Positions 33,840-46,287 of a stretch of 64,000 nucleotides of DNA are shown piece by piece (within the stretch, counting starts at the first letter, position 1; every line of letters begins with the position of its first letter). Position numbers and translations under genes: made by a program. The notes beneath the pieces were generated by a model. It was not told the origin of the DNA. It did no database searches and saw only the letters and a program-made list of their open reading frames with translations. The DNA comes from Phycomyces nitens (Eukaryota > Mucoromycota > Mucoromycetes > Mucorales > Phycomycetaceae): contig JAHRBC010000001.1 of assembly GCA_022702545.1 (NCBI GenBank), positions 4,216,001-4,280,000 on the forward strand. The letters run 5' to 3'.

Positions 33840-35884
33840 ATGGATGCCGAATGGTTAAAGCTATTTCTCATGGAGGACTATCCAGCAGAGACGAGAGGTG
33901 CTGTTGCAGCAGGAGTAGCACTCGTACTTGCATACAGCATACATTCCTTTGTGTCTCTAAAGAGAAACACTGATGTCTGGAACCGCAAAGGCTATATGAA
34001 GATACCTACTCCACAAGACAGATATCCCTACTTTGGTAATCCAATATAATCTATATGAATCAATGGTTACTAACTTTTCTGCTCAAAAGGCCATATGCTG
34101 TCAATGGGAAAAAAGCCTTTTCTTCAACTTGAGAAATGGCATCAAGAACTCGGTAAGAATTATGGCTGGTATGGGTGGTGGCCAAGACTTTAACATTGAG
34201 CATGATATCTAGGCCCAGTTGTCCATATCCAAATGGGTATCCAACCATGGGTTCTCATCAGTGACCCATACATTGCTCACGAGCTTTTTGTGAAGAACGA
34301 AGTAAAGTCTTCTGATAGAATGAGACATGCCTTTACATATGATGCATATAGTAAACGCGGAAAGTAAGATTAGACCAAGGTATAGGATGATTCTTATCAA
34401 GTTTTGTTAGGGGAATTGTGTTTATACCCCCGGATCAAGAGTGGAAAAAGTGCCGGACAGTTGGTAAAGATAAACATGGTGTTCTGGGGGTAAAGTATGT
34501 TAACCTTTCTTTAAATGAAGCCGAAAGTATACTGTCGGTAGAAAGCATCGGAAGGTTTGCCAATATAATCGAGGCCGTGGCAGACAATACGATAAACCAT
34601 CTTCGAGAAGTAACAGAGAAAGATGGATCAGTCTCGCCTGTCAAATATATTCAAAAGGCCATCTTTAGAATTATGATTAGCTTGCTGTTTGGAAAGACAC
34701 CCGGATCAATTGAAGACTCTCTTTTGGACAGAATCATATCTATGGCAGAAAATGAATTAAGACTGGCCGGACCATCTGGAGATATTGGGTCGTTTCTGCG
34801 GTATTCATCTTGGACCAACATATTGACTCGGAGAAGCAAGGAGATCAAGTCTGTGGTCGACTCTAGGGATAGTTTATACAGAGAGTTGATTAGTGAGGCT
34901 GTGGCTGGTGAAGCAAATAGCTTGGCCAAAAACGCCCATCTACTCAAGGAAAAGTACAACCTGGACGAAATGGATCTGATTATTATGATGAGTAGGTCCT
35001 AATCTTTATGGATAAAACCAAGCAAACCTTTTTGTTGATTTAAAACAATGTACAGGTGAACTGATTGGGGCTGGTGGTGACACTACTGCTGCGTCTGCAT
35101 CCTGGCTATTTGCAATCTTGGCTCGATACCCAGATATCCAAGAGAGAATGTGTAAAGAGATTGATGAATTTGTTGCAAAGAATGGCCACCTGCCTGAATT
35201 CTCTGACAGAAAAGAGGTACCGTATATAATTGCCGTCTTGCGAGAGAATCTTCGGTACAGAAGTGTCACTTGCCTAGGACTCCCACACCTTGCTGCCGAG
35301 GATGGTACGTGCGTTTTGTAATATTATTATTGTTATATATATATAAAAGAAACTAAACCAATATATGTAGTTGAGCTTCTTGGATACTATATTCCTAAAG
35401 GGACCATACTTATTAGCAGTATGCCTGGATTGCATATGAACCAAGAGGTGTTTGATGATCCAAGAAAGTTCAACCCAGAAAGGTTCCTTGGAGACTTGAG
35501 CACTTGGTCAGAGTCAACTCATGGAGACATTAAAACCCGTAATGTGTTTGCGTTCGGCTGGGGAAAGTAAGTATTCAACCGCTTTTTTAAAGACAAGACT
35601 TGCTTATCATTCATTTAAAGACGCTCCTGTCCTGGTGTCAATTTGGTATGTAATAGAGTAGTTTTGGAGTGTTTGCATCAAGTGTAACTCATTATTACAA
35701 ACAAACATAGGCTGAAATGAATGTGTTTAACATTTGCGTGCGAACCTTTGCCCATTATACTATTGAACCAACGCTTGGTATAGATGGAAAGCCAGTTTAT
35801 GCTGATTTGGATAACATTTTGAGCCTGGGAACACTCTATGGGCCTAATGAATATGCCATTAAAATTGTCGAAAGAACCCAATAA
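33840..35884 (+). CDS. Cytochrome P450 monooxygenase (tandem copy A)
   Basis: Nine exons: 33840-34035, 34090-34152, 34213-34363, 34411-34463, 34521-34991, 35056-35304, 35371-35566, 35621-35645, 35711-35884, giving 525 aa. An N-terminal membrane anchor (AVAAGVALVLAYSIHSF) points to the endoplasmic reticulum. P450 hallmarks: I-helix GAGGDTT, K-helix ENLR, and heme loop FGWGKRSCPG with the ligand cysteine at about residue 463. It probably belongs to a Mucoromycota-specific P450 family such as CYP509, by general resemblance; the substrate is unknown. Exon lengths match copy B almost one for one (63, 151, 53, 249, 196, 25 identical). That match reveals a 57-nt stop-free intron (34464-34520) that a simple ORF scan would translate. 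Confidence 0.92.
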
Positions 35885-36516
35885 AAGAGTACAAAAAAGA
35901 AAGCAGTTGTAGGCAACAATCTAAACTTATAGGCCAAGCTCTTGTGTACCACAGACACCAAATAGTTGTACAAGATGCATAAACCTCTGTTTACTGAAAT
36001 ACTTTGGGCTCGGTTTTAACCAGAATTCTGTAGTCCAGACAACCATTTTCTTTTTCTTTTGAATATGTTTCATTTGATAACAAGCTTTGAGTACCAAAGG
36101 ATCGCTACTTTCTGCCATCAATTAGTCTTAAAGAGCTTGAGAAAAACAAAAAATAAATAAATAAAGCTTAAACCCAGCCCCATTCACACCTGTAAAAACC
36201 TTGACTCGAAATATAAAGCCGGTTTTTATAACAATCTTTTTTTTAAACAATTTATAGATAATTAATTTATATTACTTTTTGGTATTCTATGTTGAATACA
36301 CTAGACATAAAATAGATGGCTTTATTATTGTCTATATTTTTGTATTGTTTAGGAGGAGTGTGTTTGTGTTAAAGGAGAACGTCTGATTTTAAAAGCCAGC
36401 TGCATTCACTATTCTTCTGGTATATAGTCTGGTATAAATAGTAGAAATATTCTTTGAAGTCTTTCTTTCCTCTATTCCCAATTTTTGATTGATTCGCACA
36501 AAAGAAGAAGTCTATA
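35885..36516. promoter_or_regulatory. Intergenic spacer between the two P450 genes
   Basis: About 630 bp between tandem copies. A TATA-like TATAAATA lies at 36433-36440, 77 bases before the start codon of copy B, followed by a pyrimidine-rich leader. No gene is seen. Confidence 0.45.
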
Positions 36517-38565
36517 ATGGATGCTTTTAAAGACAATACCCTGGCCACTGCTGGAGTTATTTGTCTAGGGATCGTGGCTTCATTTGTCTATAATCTATAT
36601 AGTACCAAGTGCCAAAAGCAAAAAGAAGACTATCTATTGCGTAGTGGATTTAAGCAGATCCCTTCTCCTTTAGAGAGATATCCTTATATTGGTAACTCCT
36701 AGAATTTTTTTTAAATACAATACAATTAGATATTGTTATGATCCGATCTTAACATTATTTTCTTAAAGGCCATATAATGTCTTTGGGGAAAAGTCCAACA
36801 GAAAAAGTCAAAGAATGGCATGAACAGCTTGGTAAACTTTGCAAATATATATACACATGTATATATCTCTTTAATCAATCATCCTTTATTCTTGATACAG
36901 GGCCTGTGATACGTCTTAACATGGGGGTCCAGGAGTGGATCCTGGTAAACGATCCGGATATTGCACATCAGATATTTGTCCGACATGGAGTCAAAACATC
37001 AGAAAGACAGAGACATCGTTATGCACATGATGTCTATGGAAAAGGAGGAAAGCAAGTATCCATCAATGTATTTATTAGGTCCAACAACTTATTCTAGATC
37101 TTTAGAGGAATTGTATTCAACCAAGCTGGCGCAAAATGGAAGGCTACACGCAAGATGGGTAAGTTTGAACATACACAATACACATATTTATTCTATTATT
37201 CAACAGCACTTGCAATCCTGTCACCAACTTATACCGAACAATTCGAGGAGGGAATCGTGGATATTGCGACAGAAACTATTCGAGGTTTGTTGGAAGACAC
37301 GAAAAACGAAGGATCCGTCTCCCCAGAAGAGTACATGAGAATGGCTACATATACAGCAATGTACAAATCAATTTTTGGAGATTCCAAGGTTCCTTCCCAT
37401 GACAGTGTCAAAGAAATTGTTGAAATGACAAACAAAGCCATGGTTCTTATTGGCCCAGCAGCCGATATTGGATCATTTTTACCCGCCTTTTCTTGGGTCA
37501 GTAGTCTTCTCCTCCCCACTAAAGTAATGGAAGAAGTGATTGTCTGGAGAGACGCATTCTTTAAAAAGCACACTGCACAAGCAATCGCTGGAGACTATAA
37601 TAGTCTGGTCAAGCAAGCATACTCACTCATGGAAGATACGGGACTGGACGATGGAGATATAACTGTTATGATCAGTAAGTCATGTCTAATAAACTGTTCT
37701 CATTGACAAAACCTTGTATATAATTAGGCGACCTGATGGGCGCTGGTGGAGACACAACCTCTATAGCATTGAGCTGGTTTTGGGCTATCATATCCCAGCG
37801 TCAAGATGTCCAGAAATCAATGAGCAAAGAAATAGATGACTTTGTAGCCAAGCACAACAGAGTGCCTAGATATGCTGATCGCACTGAAATGCCCTATACA
37901 TTAGCGGTTCTTCGAGAGAACTTGCGTTTCAGAAGTCCAACAGTGTTTGGAATTCCTCATTACACACCCACTGACTGTGAGTAGACTTTATAAACCAGCA
38001 CTTTTTGTTACTGACCGGATTGTAATTTGACTAGTGGAAGTGTGTGGCTACTTTATTCCTGCTGGTACAGTTCTGATCAGTAGTATGTATGCTATGCACA
38101 TGAACCCAAATGTCTATGATGAGCCAGAAAAGTTCAAGCCAGAACGATTCTTGGGTGATTCGAGAACATGGGCTGCTTCAGTAAGCGGAGGCATCGAGAG
38201 CCGTGACATGTACTCGTTTGGGTGGGGAAGGTATGTCTTGTTCATAACCATAATGATGTGTATGACAGGAAAAATAACTGCATATGATTTAAACTTAGAC
38301 GCATTTGCCCGGGTATCCACTTTGTAAGTTTCTTATTAGCTTTTGAACTTTTTGGTTGCTAAATACATAATTGATATCTATCTAGGCTGAGGTCGAGATG
38401 TTTAACATTTGTGTTAATATAATTGCAAGATGCTCTGTTGAACCGGCCTTGGATGTGAATGGAAAGCCAGTATATGTTGACATGGGTGCTTTCAAGGATA
38501 AAGGAGTCGTATGTTGCCCTAAAGAGTATACAGTGAGATTCATCGAAAAACCAAACAATTTATAA
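36517..38565 (+). CDS. Cytochrome P450 monooxygenase (tandem copy B)
   Basis: Nine exons: 36517-36691, 36769-36831, 36901-37051, 37106-37158, 37207-37674, 37728-37976, 38035-38230, 38299-38323, 38386-38565, giving 519 aa. A membrane anchor (TLATAGVICLGIVASFVYN) is followed by the typical P450 parts: GAGGDTT in the I-helix, ENLR in the K-helix, and heme loop FGWGRRICPG with the cysteine at about residue 455. It is a diverged tandem duplicate of the upstream P450, with the same intron positions and phases. The third intron uses a GC donor (GGAAA/GCAAGT) where copy A has GT (GGAAA/GTAAGA), and the frame of the next exon (GGIVF versus GIVF in copy A) requires it. Oxidation of an unknown, probably hydrophobic, substrate is inferred. 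Confidence 0.92.
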
Positions 38566-39449
38566 AGCACCTCTGTTTGAAAGTACCATGAAACCAATCA
38601 ATAAACCCAACTCTAATATTTATACATATACATATGATTATGTGTAACTTCATACAGTCTTGGTGCAGATAATAGACCTATTTTGTACATATCCTTGAAT
38701 ATTCAAATGCAAATGTGCTAAACCTATCTATGCACTTTGATGTAGCCAAGGACACCTATAGACTAATAATAATAATAATAATTACCAATTAATTCTATAA
38801 TGTCAAATTTAAAATAAACCACAAACTGTTTTATATTATTTCTAGAGCAATTGCAAGCTACGTTTCAAAGTGTAAATTAAAGGCCTGTCCTTACATTATT
38901 GATCTTGCTCTTAATACAAGACAAGATAGAAAGACTGGTCTTTATGCCTGTCCAGTCTTTTGGCAGATCATCTCTCAATTGTTTTATGGTTGAATATTGT
39001 GTCGACACTGAACAAATTTTATTGACCAATATACCTTGAATATTCTCAATTGGACAATAAAATGTGTTTAACGCTCTACACAATCTACAGCTATAAAACA
39101 GTTGAGAAACGATATGGCCTTACAATTGCTCAATGTTTTTTTTATATAGTAACCTTGCATGTGTATATTTTAGTCTATTGGCCTGGTGGTATACATATTT
39201 CTGCATTTAGGTGCTGGGTTGGAGAAAGACGTCCAAAGGTCTTGGAGACCAACACTGTTGTGGTAACAAAGATGGTTGAGTATATGTTTCCATAATCGAT
39301 CTTTAAAATAGGCAAAATCCAGTGAAGTTTGCCAGCAAAGAGAATTCATGGCTTTTGTGACCTCACAAAAAGAACCGATCAATCGCTCCTTTAAAATTAA
39401 ACGCTCTACCGCCTTTTCTCTCTCTCTCCACACGAACCTCTTCACTGTA
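38566..39449. other. Intergenic region
   Basis: A+T-rich, with an (AAT)n run at about 38765-38782. The final part (39370-39449) is pyrimidine-rich, including CTCTCTCTC, and is the likely promoter and leader of the coatomer gene. Confidence 0.45.
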
Positions 39450-40388
39450 ATGGTCAACCTCTCGTTAGACTCCATCAAAGCCGTCATCTTGCTTGATGCC
39501 GAAGGAAACCGCGTCCTTGCAAAATACTATGGTGCTGAACGACTTAGTCTGAAAGAGCAAAAAGCATTTGAAAAGGGTCTTTTTGATAAGACAAAGCGGG
39601 CACAAGGTAATGAACCTTTTATATAAAAGACAAATACTCTACCCATGGTGCTTCAAGGCTTTGGAGCACAGTATGATTTTATAAATATACTCGAGGGCAG
39701 ACTCTTTGCGAGTTGGCGAGTCATCTTTTTCTTTTTTTTTCTTTTTTGGCTTGTGCAATGATGGGATTGGACTTGTGGATGAAGTTCAAAAGAATGCAAT
39801 GTGAGATGCTCAAGTACATGTGTATTTTAGGAGAAGTAATCTTGTATGATAACAAGGTTGTTCTTTACCGATCAAATATCGACATTTTCTTTTATGTGGT
39901 TGGCTCTTTGGAAGAGAATGAGTTGATTCTTTTGAGCATGCTGAATGCCTTTTATGATGCCGTTTCGACTTTGTTGAGGTGAGTTGCTTGTTTTCTTTTT
40001 CTTTTTTAGTATTGACAGACATATATTATGATTGAGGCCAGAGAATTGGTGCGTTTGATCTAAACTTTTGTCGGTTTGATTAGATTCCAGGTAGAGAAGC
40101 GTTCGATTATGGATAATTTGGACTTGGTTGTCCTTTGTCTTGATGAGACTGTAGATGGAGGGTAAATATTCAGTTTTTTTCTAAGGATACAAGACAAGGG
40201 GAAAGAGAGAAGAGAGATTGACATTGTGGATTATTCTTAGTATTATTCTGGAAACTGATGCCAATGCTATCGTAAACCGAGTCTCCAAGCCTCGTTTGGA
40301 TGTAGTCGATATTCCTTTCAGTGAGCAAACACTTATGCAAGCATACCAATCTGCAAGGGATAAGTTTGCAAGCCAGATGTTGAGATAA
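39450..40388 (+). CDS. RET3: Coatomer subunit zeta (COPI)
   Basis: Four exons: 39450-39606, 39831-39978, 40084-40161, 40241-40388, giving 176 aa, the normal size. Start [39 protein letters not shown]; then [42 protein letters not shown]. All correspond block by block to zeta-COP. It is the small longin-fold subunit of the F-subcomplex of the COPI coat on Golgi vesicles and forms a pair with gamma-COP. The first intron (223 nt) is unusually long for this window, but the protein aligns without a gap across it (KTKRAQ/GEVILYD versus human KTHRTDSEIALLEG). Confidence 0.95.
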
Positions 40389-40912
40389 TTACAATACCTG
40401 AAAAGAAAGAAAGAAAGAAAGAAAAGAAAAAAGTACATACACCTCTTGCATATCTTTTTCTTTTCAATGTTATTATTTCTATTGGGGGATTGGAATGTCT
40501 CGGTTAGAAATAAGTGTGTATAAAGGAATGGGATTGATAAAGACGATGACTTTTTTTTCCTGTAAACTATAGACAGTATATTTTAGCATCCTTTACCAGC
40601 AAAAGGCAGTTTCCTGGTTTTAAGATTGTGCTTTGAGTTAAAGGCAATGCCCACATCTTCTGAGCAGACATTGAAAAGGCATTATTGGCTGATCTGTAAA
40701 GCAAGGCAATGTAGTCCACAAGTGATTGTGCTTACAAACTGCCAAAATATGTCACCAAGAATAAACCTATTTTTATCGATAAATTTTCTTTTATAATTCA
40801 CCAAAAAGATAAGTGCATTTTCTTGTCTTGTGCAATTTTATTATATCAGTCCAAAAAAGTATGTACAGTATCCTTATTCAAATAATAATAATATAAAAAC
40901 AAGTATCGAGGA
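40389..40912. other. Convergent intergenic region
   Basis: Between the 3' ends of coatomer zeta (+) and POP1 (-). A GAAA microsatellite lies at about 40403-40430. No gene seen. Confidence 0.45.
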
Positions 40913-43680
40913 TTAGGCAAGTAGCTGCAACTGTGCTGGTTGTAAGTTGGTTGTATTGGTATTACGAACCAACACAAGCATCTTTGTTTTTCTGTTGTGC
41001 CTATGTATCAACAATGTATAAGTTTGCTAGTAGATGGAAAAGCAATAAATTACGATGACTTGCCTATTGTCTAGGTCTCGCACTCTTTGAACACCTTGAG
41101 CAGTACATGCACCAATGCCGAGTCCACCGCCAACAGAGAGCGAGAACCCTCCGTTGGTTAGGTATCCAATATGCTTATATGGACCATCAGAGTGGTCCTA
41201 CAACATTATGTGAGCATATTGACCGAGAAACAAAAAAAGTTGGCTTGGACAAGACAGCTTACCATTTCCTCATCCTCGTCTACACTAGAATGATTAGCTT
41301 TTGATTTCTTGGTGAGGTCGGTCTTCTTTGGATTTTGTATGTATTCTTCGTATTCTTTCTGATTTTCGATTAAGAAGATCATTGCGTTTGGATGTGGTTT
41401 CCTTCGACCAATGTACTTGACTCGTACTTTCACAAGAGCATTGTCCAAATCAAGGGAAGAAGGGCAAACAAGATTTCGCTTGGACATTTGTATTGACATC
41501 TCCTTTAACAATTTCTGGCTGGCCTCTTCAGGGGTGCAGCAGGACAAAAGCAACGAGATTAGTCGATCGCCTTGTAATAACCAATACTTTGGATCTTGAG
41601 ATTCCTGGGATTGATTCTCATTCTCATCCTCAGCCAAGACAAGTGCCTTGTTGTCGTTGAGCTTTCCATTGTTCACCAGACATTCAAAAGGTGCTTCGAA
41701 TGGGTGCTTCACACCAAGTTTCTCAAAATTGACACGCTTCGACATGGGTTTCTTTGCCCAGATTTCTTCTTCTTTGTTTTTGGAAGCAAGGCGTTGTGTC
41801 TCAAATGCCCGAGTGCCTGGCAAATCAAAAGGGAATGTCCCATGTCCGCTTTCAAAGTGCATTGCACGGACATTGTATAGACCACAGGTTCTTGCACCTG
41901 CAAACACAAACGATTTCCAAAAGGCAACACCCCAGCTGCGTGGCATGATAAGCGACCACCCTTCGGTCACTTCCACAAGATTCGCAGAGTGTTTTCCGGT
42001 CGAACTTCCAGCAGATTCAGAATTTCCCCTTTGGATAAGCAAGATGGGGATCTTGCTGTCCTTTTCTGTGAATTCAAATCCAAGGCCAAGTGAGGTCTAT
42101 CAATGATGATTAGAAAATGTTTAATTGAATTGAATGATTGTATGTCTACCTGTTCTTCTCGGCGTTTGTGAAGCTCATTGTCCTTTATCTTATTTTTCTG
42201 AAGATCTTTTCTCAGTTGCTTGTCCCAGATATCCGAGTGGGCAACATCCAGAGGCCATTGTCTGACGATCTGGTTGATCCGTATCTCTGTCTCCTTGGGA
42301 ATCTGGTTTGTACGTAAAGGGACCTTTTGAGGGAACCTAAAGAGAACAAAATTTGAATATCTTTTCTTTTTATGCGACTTGGGATCTTTACTTTATACGA
42401 GGATCCTGTACTGTCATTCCAATCACACACCCGGGCGGGAGTGAAGAAGACGAACGCAATTGACCGAGTTCTCTCCACAATCGGGCACTTTTCTGTTCTC
42501 TTTCGTCGTCAATTGGGAATTTTTCCCAGACAGGGTCGAGAATTGATTGCAGCAGGGCAGTAGATCGTGGCCCCGAAAGGTCGAATCTGACGAGATCGCC
42601 TCTCTGGTCAACCACTTGGAGTTCTAAGGGGACGATTGTTATTTTAAACACTTTTGGGTACTCTTGTCAATTGTATGTTTTGCTTGCCTTGCATTAGTTC
42701 AGATTTGTAAGCTTGTACTACGTGTTGAATAGAACGGTAGACTTGATCAAATGCCGAGGGATGGATCCATATCCAGATTGTGGCATCATCGCTTTCTGAT
42801 TGAGTTGTTCTCCAGAGAAACGTAGCAGGACAGACAAGCTGTGTTGGGTATCCGAGGTGTTTGTATATGTTTGTGTGTCCTATACGTTGCCCTTTGGTGT
42901 AACTAAATATTGGTTTGTATTTGTTAGCCAAAGAGTTTTATTGATTGTTTCTTAATGAAAAGAAAACAAAGAAACAAAGAAACAAATAATAATACCGGGC
43001 ACTGCCTACAGATGGAAGTCCAGAATCTGTGATGCTGTTCATTACTCTCACAATATCACTCATTAGGCCAGACATTTCGATGCAACCCATATAAGAAGCG
43101 TCATGGAGCATAGAGAGGTGCTTTGATGCTTTATAGGCCGTTCTCTCTGATTTGATGTTGGGATACAGTGCCTGGATTCCAAACGTTAGTTTCACTCGGT
43201 TATACTGATTGTTTTTTGTTTACTCACCAGACGATATCCCCAAATGTCAGCCATCTTCATACGCTTTGTGTGCCACATGTGTGTCTCTAACCATTTCTTA
43301 TTTCCTAGATTATTTTACATGTTTTTATTGTTTGAAAAAATAAAGTGTTTGATGAATAGATCCAGAATCCCATCTTGCCTGTCCCTTACCTTGGCGTCTC
43401 AAGTATTCTTCGACTAATGATCTTGGTCTTTGTTTTCGCATCCTACGCCTCATTTTGGTTGGGTTTGGGGTGCTCGAAGCCATCTGGTTCACATTGGTTT
43501 CAATACACGAGACCCTCATTTTAAATGATTTATATATAAATATTACTTCTTGGGTTGCCTTTGCTCTCAATCGAAGAGGTAATCTGTTGATATTGTGGCT
43601 AGCAGCACGGCGTCTTAGGCCTCGGGGAAGAGACTGGAAAGCCAAGGTAGTAATGGCAAAGCTATATACATGTATATTAT

Positions 43681-43712
<32 letters not shown>

Positions 43713-44128
43713 TTTATTTAAATATATATAAATTGACTTTTTTTTTTGGGTAAATGAGATCTACTTTCTTTTTTACCTTGCTTTCCAGATAGAAGATTGC
43801 AGTGAATTGATCTCTTTGATTTGAGCCGATGCTAATTGCTTTTGATCGATTGGCTGGCTAATCGACGCAGGTTCGTCTATTTACTTGTTTTTTATTAATT
43901 CCTAGGCCTCGGCAGAGAATCAAAGTGTGAATTACTGACCATTGGGTTTGTATGGGCCATTCCATTTCTTTGGACCCATTTGTCTGGCATCGCGATTCTT
44001 TGCTAATGGCAACTGTCACTAAATTGATTCTAAATAATCCTCTGCCTGCTCCAACCTCTTCTCTTTTGTTTGCCAGAAAGGCTGTCAGTGTCTTCTAACG
44101 GTCTCTTTCCATTGTTGGTTGAGGACAT
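40913..44128 (-). CDS. POP1: RNase P/MRP protein subunit POP1
   Basis: Twelve exons (minus strand): 44128-44056, 44002-43940, 43876-43777, 43661-43390, 43304-43228, 43171-42996, 42902-42688, 42623-42392, 42336-42150, 42096-41263, 41197-41064, 41000-40913, giving 816 aa. Hallmarks: LPRGLRRRAASHN (about 90-102), NKKWLETHMWHTKRMKMADI, SLMMMVQDPRI-type block GMTVQDPRI, and the POPLD region SWGVAFWKSFVFAGARTCGL (about 519 on). The C-terminus IGYLTNGGFSL...LVLVRN matches the end of POP1. POP1 is the large scaffold protein of nuclear RNase P and RNase MRP, acting on tRNA 5' leaders and pre-rRNA. Two introns use GC donors: 42687 (CAAG/GCAAGC) and 41063 (ATAG/GCAAGT); no GT donor preserves frame at either place. 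The last acceptor could also be nine bases downstream, at 40992. Confidence 0.93.
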
Positions 44129-44379
44129 TATAAGAGAGAAAGAGAGAAGGTTTGGGTAAGAAAAATGTCAAAATTGGGATAGTGACTTGGACTGCTTTTG
44201 ACAAGTAATCTGTCATTTTTTTTTATTAATTGATTAATTGATTGATTGTATTGGTAAATTGTTGCAAATTGTTTCTACATGATGATGATGAGAATATTGA
44301 TTACAAGAAGTATTAGAAGTATCGATATATTAATAAGTATTATGTATGTAGTATGTAATATCTATATATATATATATAT

Positions 44380-44580
44380 GTATCCATGTATCCATGTATG
44401 TATGTATGTATGTATGTATCCATGTATGTATGTATGTATCCATGTATGTATGTATGTATCCATGTATGTATCCGTGTATGTATGTATGTATGTATGTATG
44501 TATGTATCCGTGTATGTATTTATGTATGTATTTATGTATGTATGTATGTATGTATCCATGTATGTACGTGTGTGTGTATA
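44380..44580. repeat. TATG-based minisatellite with TATCCATG variants
   Basis: Tandem TATG units are regularly interrupted by TATCCATG, TATCCGTG and TATTTATG variants for about 200 bases. All three forward frames are open across it, which is expected for a 4-bp repeat lacking stops. Confidence 0.9.
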
Positions 44581-45079
44581 TGGAATAGGTTCACCATGCG
44601 TTGATTTCCTATTCCATAGTTTGTTTGTTATACAGAATATCGATAAAGGGCCATCTTAGGCAAGGATACCTAGAGGCTCTTAATGAGAAATGTATGTCCC
44701 AAGGTGATGATGCCTCGACCTCTTCAATCTCCAATTGCTCCTCAGTAACACAAGCTTGATTTGTAGTGATTACAAACATTCATGGTTGGAGCAACGTAGA
44801 TCATGGAATACACAAAAGATCAAGCCATTGTATGTAATGCAAAATGTACACTGGCCAATGAACCTAATGGCCAAGAGAAGAAGAAGAAGAAGGAAAAATA
44901 AGAAGAACTCGGCGTTTTCTCTATTTTCTAAAAATGATGTGAGTTTGGCGAGTGGGCGATAAACTTGGAATATGGCGTATACATGCAAAGGTACAGGAAT
45001 TAATGCTTTATTCTTTTTTTGGAGTCAAAGAGAAAAAAAAAGAGTAAGTGAGTTAGTGAGTGAGAAAGAGCGAGATAGA

Positions 45080-45094
45080 CAGAGAGAGGCAGAG

Positions 45095-45134
<40 letters not shown>

Positions 45135-45145
45135 AGGGAGGGAGA
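45080..45145. repeat. (GA)n/(GGGA)n purine tract
   Basis: GA dinucleotides pass into GGGA units. The plus strand is almost all purine. Confidence 0.9.
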
Positions 45146-46287
45146 TTAGAGGGGGTGTTGGTCCCTTCTTTTTTTGGATGCAATATAAATATAAGAATAA
45201 AGTGGCAAAAACGATATTTGGATACATGAAGTTATAAATGCTTTTGGTTCTTTATGACTTAAGGGGTGATGGAGGCTTTATCGATATGATTATAGCCAGA
45301 GTTATCCACGCGTGATGAGCCGCCTTTTTTTTTTGTGTGTGTATTATTTGGGTCCTCCTGATTATTGAGTCGTACAGGTTGGCTCCGAGAGTAGTTGGGA
45401 CGTCTTTATTATTATTATTGATTTCAACGAGGTAGATGTTGGTATTATGAGCCATTAGATGTCACTCTCTGGCATGCATAGTACACTACATCAATTAATA
45501 TCTTGTAAAGAGAATAGATTTATAAATACACGTATCTTTATAAATACACATACAAATGTATTTCAGGGGGACATTTTTTTTATTAGTCTATAAACATATT
45601 ATATATATGTATGTAATTATAAATCTACTCTTGCGCCATTGCCTCTCTGTTGGAGTCCACCCCCTTTGTATTCCCCCTCTAATATCATCCCAATCGTCTT
45701 TACTAGATCCATGTGTTTACAATGTAACCGTTCGCTTAACCAATGGGCTGTGCAGGGAACAAGAAGACAAGCCTGACTCCAAAAAGAAAAACTCGTTAAA
45801 TCAACCGTGATACAAAAAGCAGGGATACCATGGCATGATAAAAAAAAATAAAGAAAAAAAAGAAAAAGTATTCAGCCCTCAAAATGACTGCATAAAGATG
45901 TCTATCTTGAAGAGCTTCTGGCAAGCAAGAGGTGGGATTGACACTCGTAGTTGGTGTCAGAAAGATGCCTGTTTTATTACTACTTTGTTGTGAAAGGGTG
46001 AATCCGACTGCATGGACTAGATCCAGCCATCCTTATATAAATATATCAATATATATATATATCCCTGTTATCTAATACTATTTTATTTGGATTTGCCAAA
46101 ATAGTTGCCACAAATACAAAGATACAAGACAGAAATGATTCTATTTTCTCTCAAACCCGTGCTTGTAAAAAAAAATTAATTTTTTTTTAGTTTAAAAGCT
46201 CACACTGGTCGCAGTTGACATATATTTGCTCCTTTCTCTGACAGAGAACATTCACAACCATTGACTCTCTAGCCACCAATCATCTCC

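Larger units (their letters stand above)
44129..46287. promoter_or_regulatory. Divergent intergenic region with microsatellites
   Basis: Upstream of both POP1 (-) and the C2H2 factor (+). It contains a TATG/TATCCATG minisatellite (44380-44580), an AGA run near 44876-44902, and a GA/GGGA tract (about 45080-45145). No supported gene: ORFs here are translations of the repeats. Confidence 0.5.

Noticed and set aside
43325..43645. POP1 beginning at the TTG in front of AFQSLPR
   Set aside because: Three upstream exons (44128-43777) join in frame and provide an ATG and a typical POP1 N-terminal extension.
44279..44659. 126-codon ORF full of Met-Tyr-Val-Cys repeats
   Set aside because: It is a direct translation of the TATG minisatellite; all frames are open for the same reason.
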